Assembly: GCA_032622095.1 (NCBI GenBank)
Contig: CP136061.1
Location: forward strand, 168,585,107 to 168,649,106
Length of the DNA: 64,000 bases
Reading direction: 5' to 3'
Source of the DNA: Siphonodentalium dalli
Taxonomy: Eukaryota; Mollusca; Scaphopoda; Gadilida; Siphonodentaliidae
The notes below the pieces were generated by a model. It had not been told where the DNA came from and searched no databases. It saw only the letters and a list, made by a program, of their open reading frames with translations. The position numbers and the translations under genes are program-made. Positions within the stretch are counted from its first letter, which is position 1, and every line of letters starts with the position of its first letter. Below, piece by piece: positions 45,498 through 57,850 of the stretch.

Positions 45498-48136
45498 CAG
45501 ACCTTCTCAAAATAAGTGTCCCTCTCAAACGTTGGAACCGCGTTGAGAATTGACCATCAACGCGGTTCTCGTGTTAACGGAACTCGGTCGTAACGTTACT
45601 CCAACGCGGTTGTGATTTTTCTCAACGCGGTTGAGGTAACCGTCAATGCAACATAGCACGGTCGGCATGACTGTCAACGCAACAAACGCGGTCGAGATAA
45701 CCGTCAACGAAACGGAACGTTGCCAACATAATACAATGTTTTCTTGGTGTGGTGGGAGGCATGGATAAAATGATTGATTGGTGTTAAATGTTTTACATTT
45801 TCATTAGAATTTTTCCGGAAAAAGCTTATAAATAAATTTAGATCGCATTGATCGTGCTGCACGAATTAATAGAGAAGCAATTGAGATTTCTAACAACCAA
45901 AACACTTTTGAGTTCACGTCGCAATATACATGTACATGCATTTTTGAATATTTAATATTCAGCGTCACATCCGATTAAAGGTTGATTATCTGTACGCCAA
46001 GGATCCAATGTCATTTGAAATCTTTGTGAGGATATGATAACTCGATAACAGATATACTGTGATGTAAATAATTTTAAAATATTAATTATCCATGTGTTCT
46101 TCAACACCTGCAAAACACGCAGCGCTCTGACGTGGTAACCAATTTTATATGTCATTTTTTCTGACAGGCCGTGGATCAAAAGCCTACCGCGAATGATTGA
46201 CAGCGGTGTCAATGAACTCAAATACAATAGGGACGTGTCTTCGGTGAATCCCGAAGCTTCCAAACGCAATGAATGTACGTACATATTAAACAAGCTAGAA
46301 TATTGGGAAAGCGAGTTTTCAACAGAATTTTGCAGAATAAACGCGACCACAGGTAAGCCAATGAGACAGAGAATCTTCAATTCAATTCAAAATATGACAC
46401 AAACTACATACAACTCCAACGCGATAATAAAATCCGGTATAAAGAACTAAACACACTACCTCCCAGTTTCTTTATTCTATTATCTGCCCCACATGTTCAA
46501 AAACATATTTATCAGAAAATATTTATTAGTATTTGAGAACTCGACATATATAAGAACGATAGTAGGTCACGATGTATTGCAAACAGTGCGCGTCCTTGAC
46601 CTGACTCAATGCATGGGCATGTGCGTGACCCCCATTCAATGACTGCGGTATAATCCCTTTCATGTACCGGTATCTATTGTTGCAACATAGTTAACTGTAC
46701 TCGTTTGCAACTTGTAATTTCTACTGGATGACGTCACATCAAAATGATGTTTTTTAAAGCCCGGAAATGAGCATTATACAAACCCCGACATTGTGAGCTC
46801 ATATTTAATGAGGCAATAGCGCGAACCTGCGCGCGTGAATATATTCAATTTCAAATGACATTGTGCTTTCTAATATCATTTTTCTTCAAATTAGAAATGG
46901 ATAAACATGACATCAAAAGTATACATCTTTTAAATTTACGAAAGGAACCGTGTCATACATGGCTGCCGGTACAGCTGTCCTAGTTTGTCTGACCATGATA
47001 CCGAATTTTCAATTTCGATATGATCCATAGGTTAATGTTTAAAGAGGTCGAAACTCCATGGAATTCCCAGGGAACTCCCATGCGACAGTTGTGACTGCGG
47101 AGTTTCCATTTGTAACACACGGTACGTGCGCCGATGTGCGTTTTCGGGTGTTTATTGCATGACGTCTATATATATGCAATGTGATCGAATGCATATCAAC
47201 ATACTATTTGATCAAATCTGAAACTTTTATGAATTTTAATAATAGCATCACGCTGTTTGTGATCTATACATATAATTATATAAAATAATAGAGAATTTAA
47301 AAAACCAACACACACACCACCACCACATAATTTTCTGTAACTCCTCCCATACTAGTATTTGACAATTGATATTCTAATTGGTCAGATTCACATCCTGAAC
47401 AGAGACTGACATACTGGTGCAGGGATAGACGTCATGCTTATACTGCGCATTTAAAAACTATTATAGTTGACGAAGTTATTCTGGTTTTGTCAACCACGAA
47501 AGCAGAATTTTAGTCAATTGTGGTTTATTTACTGCTACTATTAAGCCTATTAAATGTATTCATCATTCCGTTTGCAATGATCGACATGTTCATATATCCC
47601 AACAGTTCTGTAGCAGACATTTATGGCAATATATTCGTGCGTAGTGTTTTACTCCATACATTGGGAAACACAACCGCACGACCGCTTTGCACGATACATG
47701 TGTTCATTGTACCTATATATATCATAAAAAAGCCTAACACCAGTCAAAAGCTGCAAATAAATTGCCTGATTTGGAACGATCGAATGCGTAGATATGTGAT
47801 TTTCTGTTTTCAGAGAGTGGGGAAATGACACTAAATTAGTCATATGTGATTGTAAATAAAAAAAAAATGGTATAAAATCTACTTACGCGACTCATCGTCT
47901 GTATACTTTTCGGCGCGGTGATTGTAATCTTCGCGTGTTGCGTTGATCCTTGACGCAACGCATTTAATGTAAATGCGGTCTGCGTTAAACTTCAACGCGG
48001 TCGGTTGATTTTCAACGAGTTCGTAACGTACCAACAATGCGTTATCAACGCAACGACCGCGTTGTGTTGACGGTACAACCGCGTTGTTAACTCCTGAGGA
48101 CCGCGTTAAAAGGGACACTTATTTTGAGAAGGTCTG
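45498..48136. mobile_element. DNA transposon with TA duplication and CAACGCGGT subterminal repeats, 2639 bp
   Basis: The left end CAGACCTTCTCAAAATAAGT (45498) and the right end (complement, ending 48136) are identical for 26 bp. Both are flanked by TA (45496-45497 and 48137-48138). Subterminal zones of ~200 bp (45530-45720 and 47900-48110) are filled with CAACGCGGT, AACGCGGTC and their complements. A 2-bp TA duplication fits Tc1/mariner or ISL2EU-like elements. The only coding candidate inside is the exon at 46168. A short relative is at 23350-23498. Confidence 0.85.
46168..46352 (+). CDS. candidate internal exon within the TA-flanked transposon
   Basis: The acceptor TTTTTTCTGACAG ends at 46167 and the donor GTAAGC begins at 46353. 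Between them one frame is open (1 base, 61 codons, 1 base): SLPRMIDSGVNELKYNRDVS, NECTYILNKLEYWESEFSTE and CRINATT. It reads like a real protein segment. It could be part of the transposon's own protein, or a host exon caught between the ends. A 142-codon frame on the opposite strand overlaps and is probably its shadow. No family recognised. Confidence 0.4.
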
Positions 48137-48251
48137 TACATGTCTGTGCATGTGGTTGTCAAAGTGACAGTTCTGATAGATTGGTTGAATTCATTGGGAG
48201 GAACTTCAAAGATTGACAAGAAGAAGAAAGTATTTGTGAATAACTTCATTT

Positions 48252-48524
48252 TTATTTTTCTATTAGATCACCTTTTTTGGCACCAGGAAACACTTTTTGC
48301 CCATTGAAACTACTCGAGTTTCCGATATAGCATTTCGGTTCAATGTATTTCAAATCGTTTGGAATTTTCCGGATTTCGCCAAAATCATCAGATTTATTGC
48401 ATTGTATTGTCGCATATAGTTCACTAACAGATGTTCCTTCGGTTAATCTTCCATATACACTCAACGGTATGATAACTGTGATCCCTGACGTAATGCACAC
48501 AGAAAACAAACTCATTCTTTCCAT
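48252..48524 (-). CDS. hypothetical small secreted protein, 90 aa
   Basis: An ATG at 48524 in good context (AAAATGG) opens 90 codons. Residues 1-25 look like a signal peptide: a short charged start, then a hydrophobic run SLFSVCITSGITVIIPLSVY. The mature part has two cysteines (IQCNKS, PKCYIG) and a basic C-terminus. An AATAAA overlaps the stop codon region (48256-48251). The frame continues upstream to 48590. It starts just outside the TA-flanked transposon. No family is recognised; single-exon status and lack of homologous context keep confidence low. Confidence 0.35.
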   Translation of the reverse strand: MERMSLFSVCITSGITVIIPLSVYGRLTEGTSVSELYATIQCNKSDDFGEIRKIPNDLKYIEPKCYIGNSSSFNGQKVFPGAKKGDLIEK

Positions 48525-48639
48525 TTTATTAGTCCAAAATTGATGAAAAATAGACAAACGATAAAATTTAAGAGCACGTGCTTTTAACACCGGAAGTAAA
48601 TATAACCGGTGCTCTTAAAAATGTGACCGGTGAACCAAA

Positions 48640-49442
48640 AATAAGTCCCTATCCCCAACGTATGGAGGGAGGATTTTTTTGTTTTGATATTGCGATAAAT
48701 AGTTTTGATGCAGCGGACTTTTAGTGATGCACTTGTCCATGCATGCATCTGTTTGTGCGTCCGTATCTACGTCCGTCCGATGTCTGTTCATGTCATAACT
48801 TGAACAGTAGTGCTCGGATCTCAATGAAATTAGGTATGTATGTTCACTACTATGAGGACATTAAATAGAGGGTTCCATCGTTTCGTTCGGATTTTCCATT
48901 CTAGAGTTATTCATCTTTGTTTATCAGGAAATGTTGGCTTTTTGGTCTGTCTGGTGTCTGTTCATGTCGTAACTTCAACAGTTGCACCGGGATCTCAATG
49001 AAATTTGGTATGAATGTTCACTACTATGAGGACATTAAAAAGATGGTTCCATCGTTTTGTTCGGATTTTCCATTCTAGAGTATTGTCAATCTTATACTCT
49101 TATTCTGTCCTTATGGTTATTTGCACCCCAGAGTAATATAGTTAAAGACTATGTTGGCTTTTTGGTCCGTCTGGTGTCTGTTCATGTCATAACTTGAACA
49201 GTAATGCTCGGATCTCAATGAAATTTGGTATGGATGTTCACCACTATGAGGACATTTAATGGAACATTCAACTGTTTGTTTTGTTTTGGTTTTTTGTTCT
49301 ATAGTTATTCATCTTTGTTTGTATGAAAATGCTGATTTTTGGGTCCATCTGTCTGAGTATAGTAGTCATAAGTTATAGATATACCCACACTAGGCCGTAT
49401 GCCACAAGGGAGTATGCACCGGACGACAGTCCATCTCTTGTT
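48640..49442 (+). mobile_element. HINE/pearl-like repeat, 3 monomers
   Basis: The head contains GTCCGTATCTACGTCCGTCCG (48759-48779). Monomers are marked by CACTACTATGAGGACATT at 48843 and 49018 and CACCACTATGAGGACATT at 49226; each also has AACTTGAACAGT and GGATCTCAATGAAATT-type words. The tail ends GACAGTCCATCTCTTGTTTTT at 49443. One internal 60-bp insertion sits near 49090-49150. Confidence 0.75.
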
Positions 49443-50391
49443 TTTAATGGCTTAACTTTAAAAGATTATGCAATATATTAATTAAAAAATAATATAATAC
49501 TACTTGTATTGTTAATAAACAAATCAAAAATAGAAGGTCTCTTCTCACTAGGGCCCAGCAAAACTTCGAGTATTCTATATCGTAGTGAAGCTTCCGATTC
49601 TTATGGATTCAAAATTTTGAATGGTGGGGTCAGACTGACAACCAAACAAATGACCAATGGGCTCACTTCAGTAAAATACACAATCAGTAGAAGATACGTG
49701 AGGCCAAAATAAAAATAAAACATCCATGTTTCCGGTTTGTCTTGCCTCTCAACTGCATACATGGCTTTTTCATTGATTTACCTCCTTGTTTACATTTTCC
49801 CCACCATTCAAGAGCCCTGTGGGGTTTCCGGGAAGTATGCATGGTAGTACTTGTCTAGTCGGTTAGGTATGGACTAGCATACTGAGAAAGAATAGGGCTT
49901 CGGTAACCACTGCTTGAGATAAAAGTCTCTCTTAAAGTGGAGCAGAGACATACATAAATGATCGTCATTGTCTGACTTTGTGCCTCTGTTACGTCATGAT
50001 GTGAGCTTCTGCTTAAAGTGACATAAAACACCAATTAAGAAAACAAACCACCATTCGAGAAATTCAAATGGCTGATTCTATAAACCGATAACTTTTTCAG
50101 AGATTTTAGGGTCCCTTGTGTGCTGTAGAAATATCATACCGTGATGATTTAACACTCAACATGTTTTTGTATTTTTCCTTGCTGGGACAGTTCGCTCGGT
50201 CTAGAATTTCAGCCATTTTACCCTCAAATGTCACTTTATAAAATGTATTCCTGTTTCATCACTTGAAGTTATGTAACTTATAACACACATATGTTGTGAT
50301 TTTCAAAATGCAATGTTAACAAACATTCTCAAACTTGGATAATCGGTCATGGTGGGTATTTTTCCCCATTCTGCAAACGTTGGGGATGTCC
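49443..50391. other. intergenic, nothing firmly recognised
   Basis: A 67-codon frame (49509-49712) followed by AATAAAAATAAAA is the only candidate and shows no domain. Words at 49900-49950 (GGTAACCACTGCTTGAGATAA) recur at 51030-51060 (CACTGTGTGAGGTAAAAGTC), so a diverged repeat of about 1.1 kb spacing is present here. Confidence 0.4.
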
Positions 50392-50395
50392 TTAA

Positions 50396-50724
50396 CCTCT
50401 TCGCTGCTATGACGTCCGTAACTATTACGGACGTAAAAGTGCACGCCGTGTGCTATATGGTCCGTAGGTACTACGGACCTACTACAGCACACTATAAGTA
50501 GGCCATTATACATAACTGGAACTCAGAGATTGGTGCATCGGAATAACTGTATCTCCAAGTTTCTAACAGTGTATGATGTTCCACGATTGTGAACGATAAT
50601 AGCCTTTCAACCGAGTCAGTTTTATAGTTATTGTGGTATTCCCGTTATAGTTTCCCATTGGAAAATGGCAATAACGTCAACAGCCCAGCACACGACGTCA
50701 TAACGTCATTTAGCAGCGAAGAGG
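50396..50724. mobile_element. piggyBac-type MITE, 329 bp, TTAA-flanked
   Basis: TTAA at 50392-50395 and 50725-50728 flank ends CCTCTTCGCTGCTA (50396) and TAGCAGCGAAGAGG (to 50724), perfect inverted repeats of 14 bp. TTAA duplication with CC...GG ends is diagnostic of the piggyBac superfamily. The inside has a CGTCCGTAAC / TACGGACG and TCCGTAGGTACTACGGA palindrome near 50408-50485 and no coding sequence. Confidence 0.93.
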
Positions 50725-51179
50725 TTAAAGAGACACAACAACTTTAACTCAACACAATAAACATAAAGTTTGCCTCAAATTAAGTCCCGTACATCAAATT
50801 GGAACCAACCACAGAGTTGCTTCCATTTAGAGAATGGCTTATTAGAAACCTAGCAAAATTTCTACAGTAGATTGTTTGTGACTACATGTATAGCTATCAA
50901 ATACTGTGAATTAAACTTTCTGAACACAAGGCACCTTTGTATGAGTATTGTTGTAGGATATTTAATTCCCATCAAAGACAAAACTTAAGACACTTTTCCC
51001 TAATATAGGCATAGGCTAACAGACTCAATAACCACTGTGTGAGGTAAAAGTCTCTCGGAGTGGAGCATAGACATAAATGATTGCCATTGCCTGATTGTTT
51101 TTACATCTGTTAGGTCATGCTATGAGCTTCCACTTAAAGTGACATTAACTACATGTAGCTGACTATATAAGTACTTGCC

Positions 51180-51770
51180 TTGGTTGAAACCTTGGATATG
51201 GTCAATTCATGGCCATCACCTATGCAGCCATTGAAATAATTTCCGTGTTATGGGCATTAATTTGCAATAATAATTTAATGGGCATTAAATGTGGTCATTT
51301 GATGGCCATTACCTGTGCGGCCATTGAAATCATGGCCATTAATATTACAACAGTTGTGAGTGATGGGCATTAATTTGCAATAATAATGTAATGGGCATTA
51401 AATGTGGTTAGGTGATGGCCATTACCTATGAGGCCATCGAGATCATGGGCATTAATTTCATGACAATTGTACTTGGCATTAAAAGTATATAAAATCATTG
51501 CCATTAAATTCAGTCAATACAAATTTTAATGGGCTTTAATGGGCATTAGAAAAATAAAATTTGTGTTTAATGGCCAATTCAATGTTTATAATGTTGAACT
51601 GACCATTAAATCTATAAAATTAATGGTGTTTTAATGGGTTCAGTGGAGCCCCATTAAAATTTTGTTACAAGAATTAATGGTATAAACTAATGGTTTTGGC
51701 CAATTTAATGGCATTTGAATGGGATTTTCATGGCATTTTAATGGAATGCATGCACAGTAGTGTATATTAA
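51180..51770. repeat. region saturated with AATGGCCATTAA / AATGGGCATTAA words
   Basis: More than twenty copies of ATGGGCATTAA, ATGGCCATT and variants lie in 550 bp with irregular spacing. AATGGCCATT is palindromic. The region looks like a decayed short satellite or expanded palindromic word. No reading frame. Confidence 0.75.
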
Positions 51771-52784
51771 AGGTGCATGCACATTTTGAGGGGAAATACT
51801 GGGTCAACAAGTAGCAATTGTAGACAGAAATCTACTGTAAATTGAGCATAATATATACATTTGTATTAGTTGTCAGGATGCAGGAATTCGTTCACAAGTC
51901 CACCCATACTACCTTTATTCTTTACCCAAACGTGTACTTATGTATACTGGTATATTACTGCTGTTGGTGCTTCCAAATCTAAGTGGTTTATAACACATAT
52001 AGCATATTATGGTATAATTATTACAATAATTGGCCGATTGTGATCTCGAATAATTGGCAATCGGCACAAGGTTCTTTTTAATAATCGACTCATCACTAGT
52101 ATTTACATATGATCTACATGTATACGTTGACAATCATGCTTCTTCTAGAGACAAAAATAATCGACATGAGACCAGCGAGTTCCACAGAAAAACCATATAG
52201 ACTGGCCCCCAGATGAGGGTAGTATCACATGAAAGGGTAGAAATTTTTACGCTATCTCCAATTATCTTTGCCCCATGGGGGTTCCAAAACACTGAGGTAT
52301 CCAGGGCGGAGCAGGTGGAAAATATATTTTTTGACCTTTTTAGTGTTTTTGACCTGCAAATTTCAGTATAATCAGGAAAACCAATAACACAAAACAAATG
52401 TCGAATAAAATATATGTGAATATCAGATATTTATTCTATCTGGGTTGCTTAACATTAATGATGTGCAATAAATGATATTCACGAAAATGCCCAAAAAATG
52501 CATAAATTCCAGTGCTTTTTAAAAAAAGTTTTACAGAAGATTTTCTATAAACTTTTCATTTTTTGGTATAAAGCCCTCAGTGGTGCATCACAATTTTCAG
52601 CATTATATACCTGATTCATTGATATCAACATCACAACAACTGATATCCAACAAACCGAGATATTTTCAAAAACTTAACCCTCCCCCTAAAACTTATTTTC
52701 TATCTGAAAATACCTGTCAAGTCAGAATAGCCTGTTTTGGTTTCGTTTTGTTAACCAATTCAGAGTATTATCATATATCGTGTA
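51771..52784. other. intergenic, nothing recognised
   Basis: About 1 kb, AT-rich, with no supported gene or repeat. Confidence 0.4.
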
Positions 52785-54484
52785 TCGAGTGGCCATCTTG
52801 GATTTCAAAATTCAATCCATTAGCATGGGCTACAGGCCGGAGTGTTTGTCTGATCATAATGAAATTTGTCGTGGAAGTTAGTCTTTTTGGGGTCATTCGG
52901 CCATAAAACATGGCTGCCGGCAGTCATCTTGGATTTTACTCTTTGTATGACTGAATCCTTTGACACAGGCTACAGGTCGTATCTTTGGTCGGATCATCAT
53001 GAAATTTGTCATGGATGTTAACATTGACATGTATTAAAATGGGAACAAGTCATTTTGGGGTCATTCGGCAAAAAAACATGGTTTCCAGCAGCCATCTTGG
53101 ATTTCAAAATTCAATCCATTAGCACGGGCTACAGGCCATACTGTTTGTCTAATCATCATGAAATTTGTCATTTATGTTAATATTGACATGTAGAAGGGAA
53201 ATGAGTCATTTTGGGGTCATTCGGTCAAAAAACATGGCCGCTAGTAGCCATCTTGGATTTTACTCTTTGCATGACTAAATCCTTTGGCATGGGCTACAGG
53301 TCGTACCTTTAGTAGGATCATCATAAAAATTTTCATGGATGTTAATATTGAAATGTAGATGGGAAGGAGCCATTTTGGGGTCATTCAGCCATAAAACATG
53401 GCTGCTGGCAGCCATCTTGGATTATTCTCTTTGCATAAAAAATGGCCGTCCATCTTCAACATACCATCCTTAGTCATGTACACAAATGCTGCTGGATAAC
53501 CCGCTGTTAGCAACTTGACGGTCCCTTCGTATATTTGGGCTAGCAGTCTGTCGATTTCACGTTTGCGCTATATTGACATTTAGATGGGAACGAGTCTTTT
53601 GGGGTCATTTGGCCATAAAACATGGCCGCTGGCAGTCATCTTGGATTTTGCATGACTAAATCCTTTGACAGGGGGTAAAAGTCGTAGCTTTGGTCCGATC
53701 ATTATGAAATTTGTCATGGCTGTTAGCATTGACATGTAGATGGGAACGAGTCATTTTGGGGTATAAACATGTCCGCTGGCAGTCATCTTGGATTTCACTC
53801 TTTGCATGACAAAATTCTTTGGCACACCCTACAGTCCACTTCCCTCTGCCGATCATCACCAAACTTCATATTAATCTTGATATTGATCTAATAGATGGAA
53901 GTTATCTAATGTTTTTGAATATCATTTGAAAATAGCCGCCAGAACCATCTTTGATTTTACTTTATATATATATCTCTTCATGTTGATAATCTAGTATTAC
54001 TTAGACATTTCAACTTTCCGCATACCTGATCGCTCCATTGACACATGAAATTATTTCCTTTTCAAGTTGAGCTACAGTGTCACTAACACTTTCATTGAGG
54101 CATCTGAGCAATAAGAAGCTTGTCAACATTGGTTTCCAATGTCTCCAGTATATGGGCTTTAAGCAAAATATGTTGATTAAAATCCCAATTTTTTTCTTCA
54201 CAAAACCCATTTTTAGCTCAACTTTACTTTGTAAAGTTTGAGCTATTGCCATGGCTTGGTATTCATTGTCTGTATGTGTGCGTGTATGCATGTGTGCATA
54301 TGGGATTCATCAACAATTTCCTTTAGCACTGGCTACAGGTCGTACCTATGGTCTGATCATTATGAAATTTGTCATAGCTGTTGACATGTATAAAAACGAG
54401 TCATTTTGGGGTCATTCGGCCAAAAAACATGGCCGCTGGTGGCCATCTTGGATTTTTAAATTCAATCCATTAGCAAGCATGGGC
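52785..54484 (+). repeat. tandem array of ~155-bp CCATCTTGGAT monomers (HINE-like)
   Basis: CCATCTTGG or TCATCTTGG starts units at about 52793, 52925, 53092, 53248, 53412, 53637 and 53783. Each continues GGCTACAGGTCGTACCTT, GATCATCATGAAATTTGTC, GTTAACATTGACATGTAG and TTTTGGGGTCATTCGGCC. A second copy with its own head (palindromic AGCTCAACTTTACTTTGTAA..., 54213-54245, then GTGTGCGTGTATGC) starts at 54213. Its array is interrupted at 54487 and continues at 61395. Confidence 0.85.
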
Positions 54485-57400
54485 TACTAGTAGAGGCTCT
54501 TATGTACTCCCGTGTGCACTTTGTGAAGAAATATAGCGACTATGCCAATGACGTTGCTTGATATCTCAGGCACCAGAAAACAAATGTTAGACACCTTGGG
54601 GTCGCGACTGGGTGGATTTATGACATCATCAAGATGGCCGCCATACACAATTTCACAGTATGCACTGAGTCAGTTTGATTAATATCTACTTGTGAATTTA
54701 TTATAATAATTTGATTATCTCACCACTGATGTGAAACTAATACACCATACTTCTATTTGACAGAAAAAGTGGCCACCATAATCCAAGATGGCCACCAAAA
54801 TGGCGACCGAAAATCGGAAAATTTATGATTTTTCACACTTTCCTCTTGAATCATTAACCGATGTTTGAAATTTGTAACGAATAAAGACCTAAATTTGATT
54901 AAATTCTAGTATTATGTGATTCTAGCCAAGAGTTGAACAGAAAATAACTGAATTTGATGAAGATAATGTAAATTTTTTTTAAATATGTGAATTGCCATAT
55001 AGTTACACTGAAAATAGTGCATTTTCGTTTAAGATGGTGGCCAAGATGGCTGCCATAATGGAGAAATCACCAAAATCTGTCCAATTTTTATTGATATCAC
55101 TCATGTGTTGGGGGAAAAGTAAATATATGTGAATATGTGCTACTTTTTCGCGGAAATCAATGGACTTATGGAATAATTTGAAAATTTGGTGAACCATATA
55201 TCTGCTTATACCCGAGAATTCAACAGAATTATATCTCGAAAATTAAGTCAAATCATCTTCATGGCAGCCACACAAAATTGTAGAATGGGCACTGAGTGAG
55301 GAAGTAAATTTAACACAGAAAATGAAAAATATTTCTACGGCAATGATAAAATTGCACCAAGCTTCCTTTTGAAAGAACAAGATTGATAAAAAAACCAAGA
55401 TGGCTGTCAAAATGGCAACCAAAATATATAAATGTGTTGAATTGTTACACATGCCCTTACATCATTTTCGGTTATTTGTAAACTGTGGCGAGTAGGACTT
55501 GTCTTTGTTTTGATCAGTTATGACACCAAGTACTTTGGAAAACATATTATGCTGTAATTTGTGTCTAATTGTTGTCCATACTCCGAAAAATGCAAATTAA
55601 ATAATGCGCTATGTAATTTCACAACTAAACTTGCTTCTCGATGTTCTAGATTAACATTGGACAGAAATAGGCATAATACAATAAACAAAAGTGTACACAG
55701 TTTTAAATATCGTTAGTGTAATCCAATTATACTCGAAATTGATCTATTTGACCCAAGATGGTCGCCAGAATGGCCGCCAAAACTCAGTTATAAAATGTGA
55801 CAAATGTTTATATTCTCAAACGGCATTTAGCAAAGGAGGTTGATATATTCTCCCAATCTAAATTAGATACTATCATGTTAAGGTATATTGTGACTATGTT
55901 TGACCAAACATAGTTTGTTTATAATCGAGAATATATCAGAATGGACTCTTAGAAACCTAACATGAAATTGCCCAATATAATTTAAACGATCCTGCCCGTT
56001 TCCTGGGAAGGAGGTCAAACCGGATATGTGCTGACTGTATCATTATAAGAGCATAACGAGTACTCGAACGCAAAAGAATCCCTGCAGTCATAATACAGAC
56101 AGAAATCCAACTTTATGGCTATATTATTTCGTTTGGGGCAGATCTGCTTTATTCGTTGCCTATTCTTGATGAATTGTTGACCACGTTGATTTCGCCCGGT
56201 CACAAATATTTAGAAGATTCAGGAACAATATCACACCTTGACTTCATCGAAGTCGAAGTTGCATTGCTATCATACTTCTACCGGGAAATATAATTGCTCA
56301 ACTTAGAAATACACAGGCATTACATGTTTGAGAAGTGTGACAATGTCTCAACTATTCAAACGAATTTCGGGTGATGAAACACAGATATGCCAAAAACAAG
56401 AAACTGAACAATGCAATCTCCCCTTATTGTATCTTATTAGACACAACTGTTTCATAATTAGATACGAAATAATGTTTGCACTAACATGATGAAATACCTC
56501 ATCGAAACACCAGAAGCTCATCTTTGGTCCATGCCATATGATGGTGCATCGAAGTAGTGAATACAGTGACGGGTCATCAAGATAATTTAATGGAACGTTT
56601 ATTAAGATTTCTTGCAAAACGTCCACATGGGGACATTCATTAGCATTATACATCAACTGTTAGTTCACAGAAAGTAAAGATCTTCGAATCACAGAAACCC
56701 CACAATCTGGAACGAAATCCTTTAATTGTCCATCGAACAAATGTAGTTTATAGAATTTTCTGGTTGGAAGTAATAGATAACAATGTTATGCTTGAGTTGA
56801 GAGAAGATTGTGGATTGTAAGCTATTTGAAGAGTCCATAAATGAAATTTACTTAAAGGATTTATTCGGTCTAGAAACTACAAAACGCAATCGGAAAGCCC
56901 TCCCTATTGTGATTAAAATGATCCAAGTCCCATTTCGATCGCATAATAAATAACCCGTAAAATAAATAAATAATACCACCACCGGTATTCGGAGATTTCC
57001 GTGACTAAACTACGAGTGACGTACTTGTGGGGAGCAAATTAAAAACACAGATTCGGAGCCGGAGTTTATTATGCAGACTACGATGAGGTAATCGTAAGTC
57101 ATCCGATACTAAAATGCGGAGTTGTATGTGCGCGTGTGGTGTATAGATTACGTTACGCTTTGGCCGTTTATCTGGAATAGAAGACAATAACTATGTGAAT
57201 AACGTAATTAATAGCGCCTAGAATGGTTGTTGTTTTTGTAGCCATTAATAACATGCCGGCACATGTCTGTTTTGGTGAATAGATGGCAGTAATTAGTGCT
57301 TTGATTGTCTTGCGTATTCACTCGGTGATTTGTAATCACTCAGTGACTATTCATCAGTGTCAGTCGCGAACTTGTTTGCACTCTAAAATGCCACAAAGTG

Positions 57401-57572
57401 AATAGAAAGAACATTATCTCTCTGGTCATACATATATAAGAAGCGCCCAAATTTATATAAACACTGGGCTGAATAATGTTAACTCTATTTAGGCGCTTTT
57501 GTTTTGTGTTTGTTTGTTGTTTTACTTTCGATATAAATATCCCGAATATCTGTCATCTCCGCATATTCCAAG

Positions 57573-57662
57573 ATGCCTAGTAGATGTAGTGTGTTCAGTT
57601 GTGGGCGGGCTAGCGATCCATTATTTAGTACCTCCAAAAAGACAACACAGTGCGTAATTTAG
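57573..57662 (+). pseudogene. possible THAP-domain N-terminus, truncated
   Basis: An ATG at 57573 opens MPSRCSVFSCGRASD, matching the start of THAP zinc fingers (M-P-x-x-C, then C after four residues). The frame stops at 57660-57662 after 29 codons, just inside a repeat starting GTGCGTAATTTAG. The second Cys and His of the finger are not present. THAP domains are common in DNA transposases, so this may be what remains of the element's transposase; chance similarity is possible. Confidence 0.3.
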
Positions 57663-57850
57663 AACGCTCTTTATTGTCTACCGCTTTTGGGAGACGGAAG
57701 CATGGACGCTCTTTATATTTAATTGTCACAATACCACATACAAAATCACCCATGACATATCAAAATAGAGCACGTTCATAATTGAGAACGCTCTTTATTG
57801 TCTACACCGCGACGAAAACATGGACGCTCTTTATTAGAGGCAATCATAGG
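57651..57850. repeat. GAACGCTCTTTATTGTCTA direct repeats
   Basis: GAACGCTCTTTATTGTCTAC occurs at about 57662 and 57789, each followed within 45 bp by CATGGACGCTCTTTAT (57702 and 57819). The word AACGCTCTTTAT also occurs in complement near 31904 and 31948. Probably a small inserted repeat that cut the THAP-like frame. Confidence 0.65.

Noticed and set aside
45952-46380. 142-codon minus-strand frame.
   Set aside because: Overlaps the splice-bounded plus-strand exon at 46168-46352 and has no features of its own.
49509-49712. 67-codon frame followed by AATAAA-like sequence.
   Set aside because: No domain, no splice partner, and AATAAA is frequent in such AT-rich DNA.
55000-55480. Coding sequence in the arms of the 6.9-kb element.
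   Set aside because: Only short frames, not kept between left and right arms.
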